Shown one piece after another: positions 22,117 through 29,534 of a stretch of 29,534 nt of DNA. The stretch is from Bacteroidales bacterium UBA3764 (lineage in GTDB: Bacteria; Bacteroidota; Bacteroidia; Bacteroidales; UBA932). Made by a program: the position numbers and the translations under genes. Numbering within the stretch: the stretch's first letter is position 1; each line of letters begins with the position of its first letter. Where the stretch lies: assembly GCA_002371115.1 (NCBI GenBank), contig DFFY01000097.1, forward strand, positions 60,546-90,079, in the 5' to 3' direction. A model generated the notes under the pieces. The model searched no databases, was not told where the DNA came from, and saw only the letters and a program-made list of their open reading frames with translations.

Positions 22117-22761
22117 ATGAAAAAACTTGTGATTCTGGATTTCGACGGCACGCTGGCCGATACCCGTGAGCTGATTATCCGCACCAGCGAGGAGGCCATG
22201 CGCCGCATGGGCTACCCTGTACAGGACGAAGAAACCATCGCCGCCACCATCGGCCTTATCCTGGAGGAGGGCCTGCTGCAAATGTATCCGGACCTGCCCC
22301 GGGAGACGCTGCCCGTCTGGGTGAAGACCTACCGGGAAATCTTCGAGGAGCTGCGCCTGCAAATTGTACCGGCCGTCTTTCCTCAGGTGCGGGAGACGCT
22401 GGCGGCACTGTCCGGGAAGGGCGTTACGCTCAGCGTGGCATCGTCCCGGAAATCCAATTCCCTGCACGACTTCCTGGAGAGCATGGGTCTGAGCCAATAT
22501 ATTTCGTATGTGCTTGGTGCCGATGATGTTACGCGAGCCAAGCCGCATCCGGAACCGGTGCTCAAAACCTTGCAGGAACTGGGCGTTCCGGCTACGGAAG
22601 CGATGGTGGTGGGCGACATGCCCGTGGATATTCAGATGGGGTTGGGTGCGGGCGTCTGGACCTGTGGCGTTACGTACGGCAATTCCAACCGCGAGGCGCT
22701 GTTCGCCGCGGGTGCGCATCATGTCATTGACTGTTTCGGAGAGTTGTTGTCCCTGATTTAG
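22117..22761 (+). CDS. HAD-superfamily phosphatase (phosphoglycolate phosphatase-like)
   Basis: This 214-residue protein has all four HAD motifs: DFDGT with D8 and D10, a Ser at SVASSRK, the motif III Lys near AKPHPEP, and GDMPVDIQMG. The cap is a small helical C1-type domain. Substrates in this branch include phosphoglycolate, beta-phosphoglucomutase intermediates and nucleotides; the exact one is not predictable. It is divergent from upp, which may point to nucleotide metabolism, but this is weak. Its TAG stop overlaps the TAA of the convergent DUF1232 gene by two bases, with no terminator between them. Confidence 0.9.
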   Translation: MKKLVILDFDGTLADTRELIIRTSEEAMRRMGYPVQDEETIAATIGLILEEGLLQMYPDLPRETLPVWVKTYREIFEELRLQIVPAVFPQVRETLAALSGKGVTLSVASSRKSNSLHDFLESMGLSQYISYVLGADDVTRAKPHPEPVLKTLQELGVPATEAMVVGDMPVDIQMGLGAGVWTCGVTYGNSNREALFAAGAHHVIDCFGELLSLI

Positions 22762-23147
22762 CGGAGGTCGCCCAAGTCCGGATTGGTGAACCATTCCTGC
22801 AGTTTGAGCTGGGCCTTTGCCTTGATGTCCGGGGTGATGGCCGTGGCTACGTAGGTGACGGCGGCCACCAGCGCGGCCCAGTCGTCCACCATACCGGTGA
22901 AGGGGAAGAAGTCCGGAATCAGGTCCACGGGCAGGATAAAGTAGCCCAGGGCGCCGGCTATCACCGCTTTGTACTTGGCCGGGGTGTTCTCGTCCGTGAA
23001 GGTGTAGTACAGCACCAGGGCGTAATAAATCATCTTGGAGCCCACCTTGTAGGCCATCCGGCGCAGCTTTTTCCAGAAGTCCTTGTCGTTGAAGTTCTTC
23101 TTGTACTGCGTGAGCTCCTGGGAGGTAAATTCCTTGTTATTCTCCAT
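22758..23147 (-). CDS. DUF1232 (YkvA-like) membrane protein
   Basis: This 129-residue protein contains the DUF1232 core: YKAVIAGALGYFILPVDLIPDFFPFTGMVDD, with its ILPVDLIPD signature, around residues 60-90. The N-terminal part is charged, and a second hydrophobic stretch follows (WAALVAAVTYVATAI). Its function is unknown in any bacterium I know of. The start is the ATG at 23145-23147, inside the last codons of the beta-lactamase-like gene (11-base overlap), which suggests coupled translation. A TTG six bases earlier is less likely. Confidence 0.88.
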   Translation of the reverse strand: MENNKEFTSQELTQYKKNFNDKDFWKKLRRMAYKVGSKMIYYALVLYYTFTDENTPAKYKAVIAGALGYFILPVDLIPDFFPFTGMVDDWAALVAAVTYVATAITPDIKAKAQLKLQEWFTNPDLGDLR

Positions 23148-24465
23148 CGTCAATGAGGTCGATTATGTCCTTGAGCAGGGCGTTGAAGTCTATGCAGCGC
23201 TTGGGTGAGTACCCCAGCACCACCACTACCAGGTCCTTGGACGGAATCATGTAAATTTGCTGGCCGTCGTGACCGTTGCAGGAGAACATGTCTTCCGGGA
23301 CGTCCGGGCACACCTTGCAGCGGTTAAGCCAGAAGAAGGCGCCGTAGCGGCCCTCGCTGGCGGAGGCAGGCGTCACGGTGTAGTCCACCCAGCCTTCCGG
23401 CAGGATGCGCCGGCCGCCAGCGCAGCCATCGTCCAGATACATCTGGCCGAAGCGGGCGAAGTCCCGGGCGGTAATATAAAGGTAGGAGGACCCCACCGGG
23501 GTGCCGCTCATGTCCGGCTCAAAGTACGGATTGTCTATGCGCAGCGGGCCAAAGAGGCGTTCCCGCTGGTAGGTGAGGAAGGCCTGGTCGCTGGGGAACT
23601 TACTGCGGAGGTAGCGCATCACAATGTTGGTGGTGCCGCTGGAATAGTACCAGAAGGTGCCGGGGGTGTGCTCCAGCGGTTTGTTCAGGGCGTAGAGGCC
23701 CATGTCTTCCTCCCGGTGCAGCATGAGGTTCACGTCCGAGCGGTTGCCGTAGTCCTCGTTCCACGCCAGGCCGCTCTGCATCTGCAGGAGGTTGTTGAGG
23801 GTGATATCCTTGCGGTCATCGCCCTGCCATTCGGGAATGTCCATGGGGGCGAAGACGTTCACCAGGGAGTCGCCGGCCATGATGCCCACAAGGGCGCTGG
23901 TGAAGCTTTTTCCCATGCTCCAGCTCAGGAGTTTGGTTTCCGGCGTAATGCCTTTCCCATAGCGTTCGGCCACCACTTTCCCCTTGTGCAGGACCACGAA
24001 GGCGAAGGGGGTGCCGTTGTAGGATTTGTCGTCCACAAAGGCCTTGGCGAGGGGCTCCAGGCGGGCGATTTCTGCCGAATCCCCTTGCTGGAGGGTTTCC
24101 GCATAGTCCGGTTCCTTGGGGAGCGGATAGGCCTGGGCCAGGAAGGCTTCCTTGTTCTTGCCCCGGAGTAGCGTGACGCCGTAGCCTTCCCGGAAGGCGG
24201 CGGTGGAACTGGCCCACAGGAATCGGCTCCTCACGGTCTTGTGCTCATAGTCCACCTTGTTGCGGGTGTACTTGATGAAGGAGAAATTCAGGTCCAGCTG
24301 CTCCACGTCCTGCGGGTTGCGCCCGGACACGAACACGGCCGACGCCAGGTTCTTGGCGGCATAGCCCGTAATGATGGGCATGAGGGTATTCAGATACAGG
24401 CATCCGCCCAAAAGGGCCAGGACTACGACGCACAGGAGCAGGCGTCCGATATTTCTTTTCTTCAT
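23137..24465 (-). CDS. Serine beta-lactamase-fold hydrolase (class C-like/EstB type)
   Basis: This 442-residue protein has a basic start and hydrophobic segment (LLCVVVLALLGGC) that could be a membrane anchor or a lipobox at C22. The catalytic domain has SxxK as S183-M-G-K186 (SWSMGKSFTS), a Tyr motif YYSSGTTN at about 273-280, and the third motif as HDGQQIYM near 400. This set is typical of beta-lactamase-related esterases, D-aminopeptidases and 6-aminohexanoate-dimer-type hydrolases, and does not itself indicate antibiotic resistance. The substrate is unknown. It lies 12 bases after the AsmA-like gene and overlaps the DUF1232 gene. Confidence 0.87.
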   Translation of the reverse strand: MKKRNIGRLLLCVVVLALLGGCLYLNTLMPIITGYAAKNLASAVFVSGRNPQDVEQLDLNFSFIKYTRNKVDYEHKTVRSRFLWASSTAAFREGYGVTLLRGKNKEAFLAQAYPLPKEPDYAETLQQGDSAEIARLEPLAKAFVDDKSYNGTPFAFVVLHKGKVVAERYGKGITPETKLLSWSMGKSFTSALVGIMAGDSLVNVFAPMDIPEWQGDDRKDITLNNLLQMQSGLAWNEDYGNRSDVNLMLHREEDMGLYALNKPLEHTPGTFWYYSSGTTNIVMRYLRSKFPSDQAFLTYQRERLFGPLRIDNPYFEPDMSGTPVGSSYLYITARDFARFGQMYLDDGCAGGRRILPEGWVDYTVTPASASEGRYGAFFWLNRCKVCPDVPEDMFSCNGHDGQQIYMIPSKDLVVVVLGYSPKRCIDFNALLKDIIDLIDDGE

Positions 24466-24477
24466 AATATGCTTGCT

Positions 24478-26079
24478 TTATTTTTTCTTCGTTGCAGGGC
24501 GCATTTTGCCACCCGGTAGCATGGTGTGGAGCATGCCGCCGGTGAGGTTCTGGATGAGGTAGGCCGGATAGGGCTGCATGGGGTTGCGCTCAAAGGTGAA
24601 CGCCACCTGTTTGGGGGCTTTTCCGGGATAGGCCGGATTGGCCTTGGGCACCAGCAGGTTGGCCAGGAATGTGGCCAGGCCGCTGTTTTTGGACACGAAC
24701 TGGATGGGGGCGTTTACGTCGTTCCAGGCTTTGATGGCCAGTTGGTCGTACAGCATGCAGAAGTCGGAGGTCATCCGGTACTTGTCGCCCTTGAAACGGC
24801 AATCCATCTGGTGGAAATTGGCCTGGACGGTTGCACCGAAGAGGGGCCGGCTGAAAGCGTCCAGTTTGGAGGCTTCCAGGGTGTAGATGTGCATTTCGCC
24901 TTGGGTGGTTTCCCGTTTGTCATTGCGGACGGACATGGCCAAGACCAGGCGGCTGTGGGTGGGACGACCGGCCTTGACGGTCATTTCCATCACGTTGTCG
25001 GGCGTGTTGCTCACGGAATTCACAGATACCTGGAGCCGGTGCATGGGGAAGGCGCCGCGGTTGATGTGGGTGGTCTCCCAAATGAAGGTGAACGTATCCA
25101 GACGGGCGTCTATGCGGTTAATCTGCAGGGGCCATTCCACTGCATTGATGCCTTCCTGGATGGTGGCGTAAGGGACTGCAGGCGGGTAGCGGTCGTCCTG
25201 AAAAATGGTGGCCTCTTTTGCTGCAATGTGGATGTCGTCAAGGGTGATGCGCTTGTCACGGACCATGCGGGGGATGTTGATGGCGCTGGTGGCGAGGCTG
25301 TCCAGTTTGACGTCGAACCATACGGAAGCTACCTTTCCCATGCGCTCGGCTACCTCTTCCTGCCGGACGCAGTTGTACAAGTGCAGGCCCTGTGCTTCCA
25401 CGGGACCGGCATTGCAGGTAGCCAGGTGGCCGATTTCATAGCGGGTGAGGCCCGGCGCATCCCGGAAATCTAAGCTGTCCAGCGCCATGCGGTAGGTGCT
25501 GTCGTTGAATGCAAAAGCGCTCTCCGGCAGGTCCAGGGCAATCTCGCTCACGGAGAAGTTGATTTTTTGTGCCGATACCCGGGTGGAATCTGCCAGGTTG
25601 CGGAGCTGGAGCCAGCCGTCTTCTACTGTTAGTTCTGCAAGCGTAATCTTTTTCAGGAAGGACTCCTTCGCCCGTGTGGTGTCCGGTTCCTCTTTTGGGG
25701 AGGCTTTGAGGAGCACCCGGGCTACGGGTTCCCGGAGGAGGAGACGGTCTGCGCGGGCTTCCCCTTTGCGCAGGCGGAACCAGCGCACGTGCTGCAGCCT
25801 CAGGGATTGGATGCTCCCTTCGATGTCCGGTCCGGCGTCGGTGGTGTCCCGGAGGGCAAATGCCACGTCTTTGAGTTCCACGTTGCCGGCGAGCAGGGAA
25901 AGATGCACACTGCCAACCTGCACCTCTGCGCCGGGGATGGCGTTCAGGGCCGTCTTGAGCTGCTGCTTGGCCACCAGGCTGAGAAAGCCGCCGCAAAGGA
26001 CGAATCCTGCTGCAAGGGCCGCCGCCCAGACAAAGGCCTTTCTTTTGTTAAGTTCTTGCATCATCGCACGTTTTATCAT
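24478..26079 (-). CDS. AsmA-like single-pass envelope protein
   Basis: This 533-residue protein has an N-terminal membrane helix (VWAAALAAGFVLCGGFLSLVA, about 18-38). A long periplasmic part follows, beginning with the AsmA-type opening ALNAIPGAEVQVGSVHLSLLAGNVELKDVAF and continuing with many amphipathic beta-strands. AsmA-like proteins are elongated beta-structures implicated in phospholipid movement between membranes. The match is by pattern only; no catalytic motif is visible. The start could be the ATG at 26079 or those at 26064/26061, which lie downstream of a TATCTTCG box at 26081-26088. It is first in a unit with the beta-lactamase-fold and DUF1232 genes. Confidence 0.65.
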   Translation of the reverse strand: MIKRAMMQELNKRKAFVWAAALAAGFVLCGGFLSLVAKQQLKTALNAIPGAEVQVGSVHLSLLAGNVELKDVAFALRDTTDAGPDIEGSIQSLRLQHVRWFRLRKGEARADRLLLREPVARVLLKASPKEEPDTTRAKESFLKKITLAELTVEDGWLQLRNLADSTRVSAQKINFSVSEIALDLPESAFAFNDSTYRMALDSLDFRDAPGLTRYEIGHLATCNAGPVEAQGLHLYNCVRQEEVAERMGKVASVWFDVKLDSLATSAINIPRMVRDKRITLDDIHIAAKEATIFQDDRYPPAVPYATIQEGINAVEWPLQINRIDARLDTFTFIWETTHINRGAFPMHRLQVSVNSVSNTPDNVMEMTVKAGRPTHSRLVLAMSVRNDKRETTQGEMHIYTLEASKLDAFSRPLFGATVQANFHQMDCRFKGDKYRMTSDFCMLYDQLAIKAWNDVNAPIQFVSKNSGLATFLANLLVPKANPAYPGKAPKQVAFTFERNPMQPYPAYLIQNLTGGMLHTMLPGGKMRPATKKK

Positions 26080-26080
26080 G

Positions 26081-26088
26081 CGAAGATA
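26081..26088 (-). promoter_or_regulatory. Candidate -7 box (TATCTTCG) of the AsmA-like gene
   Basis: The minus strand reads TATCTTCG, one mismatch from TAnnTTTG. If used, transcription would begin inside the first annotated codons, which would favour a start at 26064 or 26061. Confidence 0.4.
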
Positions 26089-26228
26089 ATAAAAAACCGC
26101 CTTGTTTCATATATTTTGTCCCCAAAGATTGTCCTGAGGGTCCAGTGAATGGACCTTGGCGCAAAGATGTCCGGTCGGGGCCGGACAGACGGGTTGCATT
26201 GTTGTAAACCTTGTCGTGATTGTGGCAC

Positions 26229-26355
26229 TGCTGTCATCGTCCCACTATTTGGACCCCAGACAGCACTTTGGGCCGATTTTGCTGTCATCGTCCCATTCTT
26301 TGGACCCATGTGCCGATTTGCTGTCATCGTCCCACTTCTTGGACCCATGACAGCA
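26229..26355. repeat. Palindromic repeat cluster: two 37-bp units and one partial unit
   Basis: Units at 26229-26265 and 26319-26355 are both 37 bp. Each is bounded by TGCTGTC and GACAGCA, with a CGTCCCACT...GGACCC core. In the second unit the arms TGCTGTCAT and ATGACAGCA match over 9 bp. A partial unit (26280-26310) shares the left half and core but lacks the right arm. Each unit is followed by a similar tail (ACTTT or TGCCGATTT). They resemble REP/BIME sequences or the multiple terminal repeats of an insertion sequence such as the IS21 family. Confidence 0.75.
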
Positions 26356-26560
26356 CTTTCACATTGAGCCTTAGTGGGGCCCGGTGGTGGGGGCGGTTTT
26401 TTCGGATTGAGCCGAGAGGTCCCTTAATAACTTGAAAAACTAGTAGATTTGCAACCTATTTATTGAAATTCGCCGGTTTCCTTCTAGACATTGATCCTCC
26501 AGTTCAGGCCATCGGTATCCACTTGACTCACTATTATCTACCCCCTGACGCAGTATTTCG

Positions 26561-26568
26561 TAAATTTG
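26561..26568 (+). promoter_or_regulatory. Candidate -7 box (TAAATTTG) of the sigma-barrel fusion gene
   Basis: TAAATTTG matches TAnnTTTG and lies 31 bases before the ATG at 26600. No clear -33 TTTG lies at 19-20 bases upstream. An alternative box TAGATTTG is at 26444-26451. Confidence 0.5.
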
Positions 26569-26599
26569 CAGTCTATAATAAAAATAGGCTCAAGGCTGA

Positions 26600-28303
26600 A
26601 TGGACAAAAGACAACTCGTGGATGGCTGTAAACGTGGGGACTCCGCTTCCGTGGAGGCCCTCTATCGCAGCTATTCCGGGAAACTCATTGGGATATGCCG
26701 GCATTATGTTGACTCTCAGGAAGTAGCTGAAGATTTGCTGCATGATGCTTTCATCGTCATTATGTCCTCTATCGGCCAGCTCAGGAATCCCGAGAAGCTT
26801 GATGCCTGGATGGGGGTCATCGTGAAGAACATGGCCATCGACTATCTCAAGGAGAGCCAGCATTTTACGCATCCGCAGGAGGACTTGGACATGGAGGATG
26901 TACCGGATGAGCCGATGTATCCCGTGCCTCCTTATGAGGATTTAATGGCGCTGATTGACCGCCTGCCGGAGCAGTATGGGAAGGTGTTCCGCCTGTCCGT
27001 ACTGGAGGGACTTTCGCACAAGGAAATCGGGGCGCTGCTGCATATCGGAGAGAAATCGTCTTCCTCCAATCTTTTCCGGGCCCGCCAGGTGCTACAGAAG
27101 GGATTAAAGCAGTATTGGCTGGCGCTTTTAGCGCTGATTGTATTGATTGTCACACCGCTGCTGCTACATAAAGAAACGGAGCCGACGTCTATTCCGGATG
27201 GACCTGTGGTAGTGAATAATGGTGCAGATAGCGTAGAAGTAGTGATTCCGGTGGACTCGTTGTCTGTTCCTGCAACTCCGACACGAATGGAGCGTATCCG
27301 GACAGCGGAAGCCGGTCCCCTTGATACAACTCCTGAGCCCGCCGATACGGTAATTCTAAGACAAAGACTGATGCCAATCGGTATTAGTCCTGTGTCTATC
27401 CCGAGTGCCGCTCTCCTGGTATCAGGGCAAGGAGCATCCATCAAGAAGCCGAATCGGCAGGAAACCACCCTTGGCCAGCCACTGCTGGCCGATGCCAGGG
27501 GCTCCAAAAAGAAGAATCTCCTGGCGCTTCTGCCGTCCATCTCGGCCCTCCCGGGTACTCTCGCCGGCGTAAGCCCTATTGTCATGGGCTCCGGCATCCT
27601 GGCCGATGCTTCTTCCTTTGTTATGGCACCGGATACAAAGGTGACAGACTGGAGCGATTTCCTTACCGCCGTCCAGTCGATGGAAGGTCATTATCGCACA
27701 GGAGATTCACTTGCGTACTATAACTCACTGCTGGATATCGCAGAGCGGTTGGCTGTTCCCGATGCAATGGACCCGCATCCGAAGCCGGTAGAAGAGAAGG
27801 CCGAATATGAAAGACCTTTCACGCTGGGACTCAGCGCAAGCATCGGCCTGAATGACCGCTGGAGCATCCTGACCGGCCTGGAGTATACACGGCTGCGCAG
27901 TTCGCACACCATCGGCCTGGATACGCTCTATATCAAGAACCGGCAAACCATCCATTATGTGGGCGTTCCGCTCGGCCTTTCCTATACGGTCTGGTCCAAG
28001 GGGAATCTTCATCTGAATGCATCGGCCTTTGGCAAGATGGAGATTCCGGTTGCCGGAATCCAAAACAGCGAGCATCACAATGGCGTTGCGTACACGTATC
28101 AGAATACGATGAGGTTCAAGGCTCCTATTCAGTGGTCTGCCGGTGTCGGCATCGGTCTCCAGTACAACCTGACGCCCTGGATGGGCTTATATGTGGAGCC
28201 ACAGGTGCGCTACTACTTCAATTCCGGAGGTGGCATCCAAACCATCCGCCAGGCGCAGCCTGTCGAGTTTGCCGTTCCCATTGGCGTGCGGTTGACATTC
28301 TAA
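26600..28303 (+). CDS. ECF sigma factor fused to a transmembrane helix, periplasmic linker and outer-membrane beta-barrel
   Basis: This is a single 567-residue open frame. Residues 1-90 are sigma region 2 (EVAEDLLHDAFIVIM, EKLDAWMGVIVKNMAIDYLK). Residues 112-168 are sigma region 4 with a helix-turn-helix (LPEQYGKVFRLSVLEGLSHK, then EIGALLHIGEKSSSSNLFRA). A transmembrane helix follows at 172-189, with Lys before it. Residues 190-403 are a Pro/Thr/Ser-rich linker with a hydrophobic stretch at 307-340. Residues 404-567 are alternating strands of the Bacteroidota OMP beta-barrel type (FTLGLSASIGLNDRWSILTG, IHYVGVPLGLSYTVW, LYVEPQVRYYF), ending PIGVRLTF with a terminal Phe. The barrel part resembles the membrane-spanning barrel proteins usually encoded beside ECF sigma genes as their probable anti-sigma partners. 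Here both are one chain. Confidence 0.85.
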   Translation: MDKRQLVDGCKRGDSASVEALYRSYSGKLIGICRHYVDSQEVAEDLLHDAFIVIMSSIGQLRNPEKLDAWMGVIVKNMAIDYLKESQHFTHPQEDLDMEDVPDEPMYPVPPYEDLMALIDRLPEQYGKVFRLSVLEGLSHKEIGALLHIGEKSSSSNLFRARQVLQKGLKQYWLALLALIVLIVTPLLLHKETEPTSIPDGPVVVNNGADSVEVVIPVDSLSVPATPTRMERIRTAEAGPLDTTPEPADTVILRQRLMPIGISPVSIPSAALLVSGQGASIKKPNRQETTLGQPLLADARGSKKKNLLALLPSISALPGTLAGVSPIVMGSGILADASSFVMAPDTKVTDWSDFLTAVQSMEGHYRTGDSLAYYNSLLDIAERLAVPDAMDPHPKPVEEKAEYERPFTLGLSASIGLNDRWSILTGLEYTRLRSSHTIGLDTLYIKNRQTIHYVGVPLGLSYTVWSKGNLHLNASAFGKMEIPVAGIQNSEHHNGVAYTYQNTMRFKAPIQWSAGVGIGLQYNLTPWMGLYVEPQVRYYFNSGGGIQTIRQAQPVEFAVPIGVRLTF

Positions 28304-28318
28304 GGCACGCAGTATTTG

Positions 28319-28357
28319 CCCGTCCGTTCAGTCATATAGGAAAACGGAACGGATGGG
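28319..28357 (+). terminator. Possible hairpin after the sigma-barrel gene
   Basis: CCCGTCCGTTC (28319-28329) can pair with GAACGGATGGG (28347-28357) over 11 bp with one G-T pair and a 17-base loop. There is no T-run after it, so it is a weak terminator candidate or an mRNA-stabilising hairpin. Confidence 0.4.
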
Positions 28358-28471
28358 AAACCGATACCAGGACAGACATCAGTATTTTGATGAATTGGTG
28401 GAGACCTCGACAGCCTTCCTTATCTGAGGAACTGGTTTTCCACAAGCTGCTGGTATGTTGTAACATTTTGA

Positions 28472-28479
28472 TAACTTTG
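28472..28479 (+). promoter_or_regulatory. Promoter -7 box (TAACTTTG) of the serpin gene
   Basis: TAACTTTG matches TAnnTTTG and lies 12 bases before the ATG at 28492. No TTTG is found at the standard -33 distance, so an activator or alternative sigma factor may be involved. Confidence 0.5.
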
Positions 28480-28491
28480 CATTTGGATATT

Positions 28492-29534
28492 ATGAGAACA
28501 AAATCGTCAATGAAATGGATGCGCGGATTGGCTGTAGCGGCCAGCCTGCTTATGGTTGCTATCTCCTGCGGGAAGATCGAGGGCCCAAAGGATGAACCGG
28601 ACAACCCCTACCAGGAAATAGAGATTACGACGAAATCGGCTGATTTCGTCCAAAAGGGGTTTCCTTTTACCTTCGACTATATCGGCCGAATCAATGACGG
28701 CACGGAGGAGAACTATATCATTTCCCCGCTGAGCATGCAATTCCTGCTGGGGATGATTCTGGACGGCACCCGCGGGGAAACCGCCGATGAAATATGCACA
28801 GTGCTCGGATATGGGAAAGGTGAGGCCGATGCCGTGAACGAGTATTGCCTGTCTATGCTGCAGCAGCTCCCGGAGTTGGACAAAAAGACAACCCTGAGCA
28901 TCGCCAATGCCATCGTGGTCAACTATCAGTATTCGCTGTTGGACAGTTATCAGGAAACAGTTGGCAAGTACTACGAAGCATTCGTTTCCAGTATGGACTT
29001 CTCCGACAGCGATGCTGCCGTGAAAGAAATCAACCAATGGTGCTCTGACCATACGAACGGAATGGTGCCAAGGGTTTTGGATAAAGTCAGTGTCGATATG
29101 CTCTGCTATCTGTTCAACGCCCTGTATTTCAAGAGCGAGTGGAAATTTAAGTTCGACAATTCGGCCACATCGGCAGAGACCTTTATCGGCGCTGACGGAC
29201 AGGTACTTAACGTGAACATGATGAAGCAGGCCGAGAATTACCAGTATGCCGAGAATGACACTTACCAAGTGGTAAACCTTCCTTACGGGAACGGTGCTTT
29301 CTCCATGATGGTCTTCCTGCCCAAGTCCGGTCACGGGATTCCGGATATCATCGGCGAAATCAAAAAGGCCGATTGGAACAGTCTTCGCAAGGGAATGGGA
29401 ATCAGCGAAGTGGATCTGTGGCTTCCCCGGTTTGAAACCAAGTTTGGCATCAAACTGAACGACATCCTTATCGCGATGGGAATGCCTCTGGCGTTCGATG
29501 ATAACAGGGCCGATTTCAGCGCGATGTCTCCCGA
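28492..29534 (+). CDS. Serpin-family protease inhibitor lipoprotein, N-terminal part (cut by window end)
   Basis: The 347 visible residues begin with a lipoprotein signal ending MVAISC (C26), followed by an acidic spacer and the serpin fold. Conserved serpin features are NYIISPLSMQFLLGMILDGT (helix B and shutter), then TADEICTVLG, SIANAIVVN, the INQWCSDHTNGMVPRVLD segment, FNALYFKSEWKFKF (strand 3A region) and VVNLPYGNGAFSMMVFLPK. Serpins trap serine or cysteine proteases irreversibly; a lipid-anchored one would act at the cell surface or in the periplasm. The reactive-centre loop lies beyond the window, so the target and inhibitory status are unknown. A second ATG at 28510 is an alternative start. 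The gene follows the sigma-barrel fusion after 188 bases. Confidence 0.93.
   Translation, partial: MRTKSSMKWMRGLAVAASLLMVAISCGKIEGPKDEPDNPYQEIEITTKSADFVQKGFPFTFDYIGRINDGTEENYIISPLSMQFLLGMILDGTRGETADEICTVLGYGKGEADAVNEYCLSMLQQLPELDKKTTLSIANAIVVNYQYSLLDSYQETVGKYYEAFVSSMDFSDSDAAVKEINQWCSDHTNGMVPRVLDKVSVDMLCYLFNALYFKSEWKFKFDNSATSAETFIGADGQVLNVNMMKQAENYQYAENDTYQVVNLPYGNGAFSMMVFLPKSGHGIPDIIGEIKKADWNSLRKGMGISEVDLWLPRFETKFGIKLNDILIAMGMPLAFDDNRADFSAMSP

Larger units (their letters stand above)
26089..26599. other. 511-bp intergenic stretch with hairpins, repeats and candidate promoters
   Basis: No convincing gene lies here. It contains a perfect 7-bp hairpin TGTCCGG/CCGGACA (26169-26187), the palindromic repeat cluster at 26229-26355, a TAGATTTG box at 26444-26451 and a TAAATTTG box at 26561-26568. 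Base composition becomes AT-richer after 26400. An 90-residue open frame on the minus strand (26076-26348) merely translates the repeats. Confidence 0.7.

Noticed and set aside
23137..24465. Beta-lactamase gene as an antibiotic-resistance determinant
   Set aside because: The SMGK/YYSSGTTN/HDG set and the membrane anchor fit the broad esterase/peptidase branch of the fold, and nothing in the context suggests resistance.
26076..26348. A 90-residue minus-strand frame with repeated GTMTA motifs upstream of the AsmA-like gene
   Set aside because: The repeated peptide is just a translation of the palindromic DNA repeats at 26229-26355. There is no promoter box and no family features.
26229..26355. 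Possible short CRISPR array
   Set aside because: Only two full units and a partial one, unequal spacing (51 and 39 bp), units that are themselves palindromic with similar rather than unique intervals, and no cas genes.

Overview
The window comes from a GC-rich member of the Bacteroidales (Bacteroidota). Supporting evidence is the recurrent TAnnTTTG promoter -7 box (mostly TATCTTTG or TAACTTTG), the lack of Shine-Dalgarno sequences, and typical Bacteroidota families: DUF2490, DUF4956, OstA-like, paired PpiC proteins and beta-barrel proteins with a C-terminal Phe. A gut Rikenellaceae or Candidatus Cryptobacteroides-like genome would fit, but the genus cannot be fixed from sequence alone. I find no tRNA, rRNA, CRISPR array, integrase or complete insertion sequence.

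Layout. Positions 1-4430 (minus strand) are a compact housekeeping operon read right to left: mutL, rhomboid protease, endonuclease/exonuclease/phosphatase-fold protein, threonylcarbamoyl-AMP synthase, and rsmE (cut by the window edge). A 121-bp MITE-like element with perfect terminal inverted repeats lies directly before mutL, and mutL itself carries a block of short repeats in its linker. Positions 4575-6299 hold a small membrane protein and radA. Positions 6393-7689 (plus) hold two proteins I do not recognise. Positions 7733-8540 hold ispF and a small Cys/Glu-rich lipoprotein.

Positions 8635-14018 (minus) form a coherent accessory locus. It contains a membrane-anchored LytTR regulator, a large surface lipoprotein of the Cthe_2159 carbohydrate-binding type, a small secreted protein, a VTC-type polyphosphate polymerase, a DUF4956 membrane protein and a DUF2490 outer-membrane protein. 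The last four genes overlap one another. A 21-bp-spaced direct repeat of the LytTR-operator type lies between the regulator and the lipoprotein gene.

Positions 14132-19913 are an envelope operon: a PpiC-like lipoprotein, a SurA-like chaperone, an OstA-like LPS-transport protein and galE, closed by a strong terminator. Positions 19930-22039 hold a PBP4-type D,D-carboxypeptidase without an obvious ATG start, and upp. Positions 22117-26079 hold a HAD phosphatase, a DUF1232 (YkvA-like) protein, a serine beta-lactamase-like hydrolase and an AsmA-like protein.

The right end differs in character. A 511-bp intergenic stretch carries palindromic 37-bp repeat units. It is followed by one open frame that joins an ECF sigma factor to a transmembrane helix, a long periplasmic linker and an outer-membrane beta-barrel. 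A serpin lipoprotein cut by the window end follows. The sigma-barrel fusion is the most striking object in the window: it looks like a one-polypeptide trans-envelope signalling device. The LytTR/VTC/DUF4956 locus is the second candidate system.
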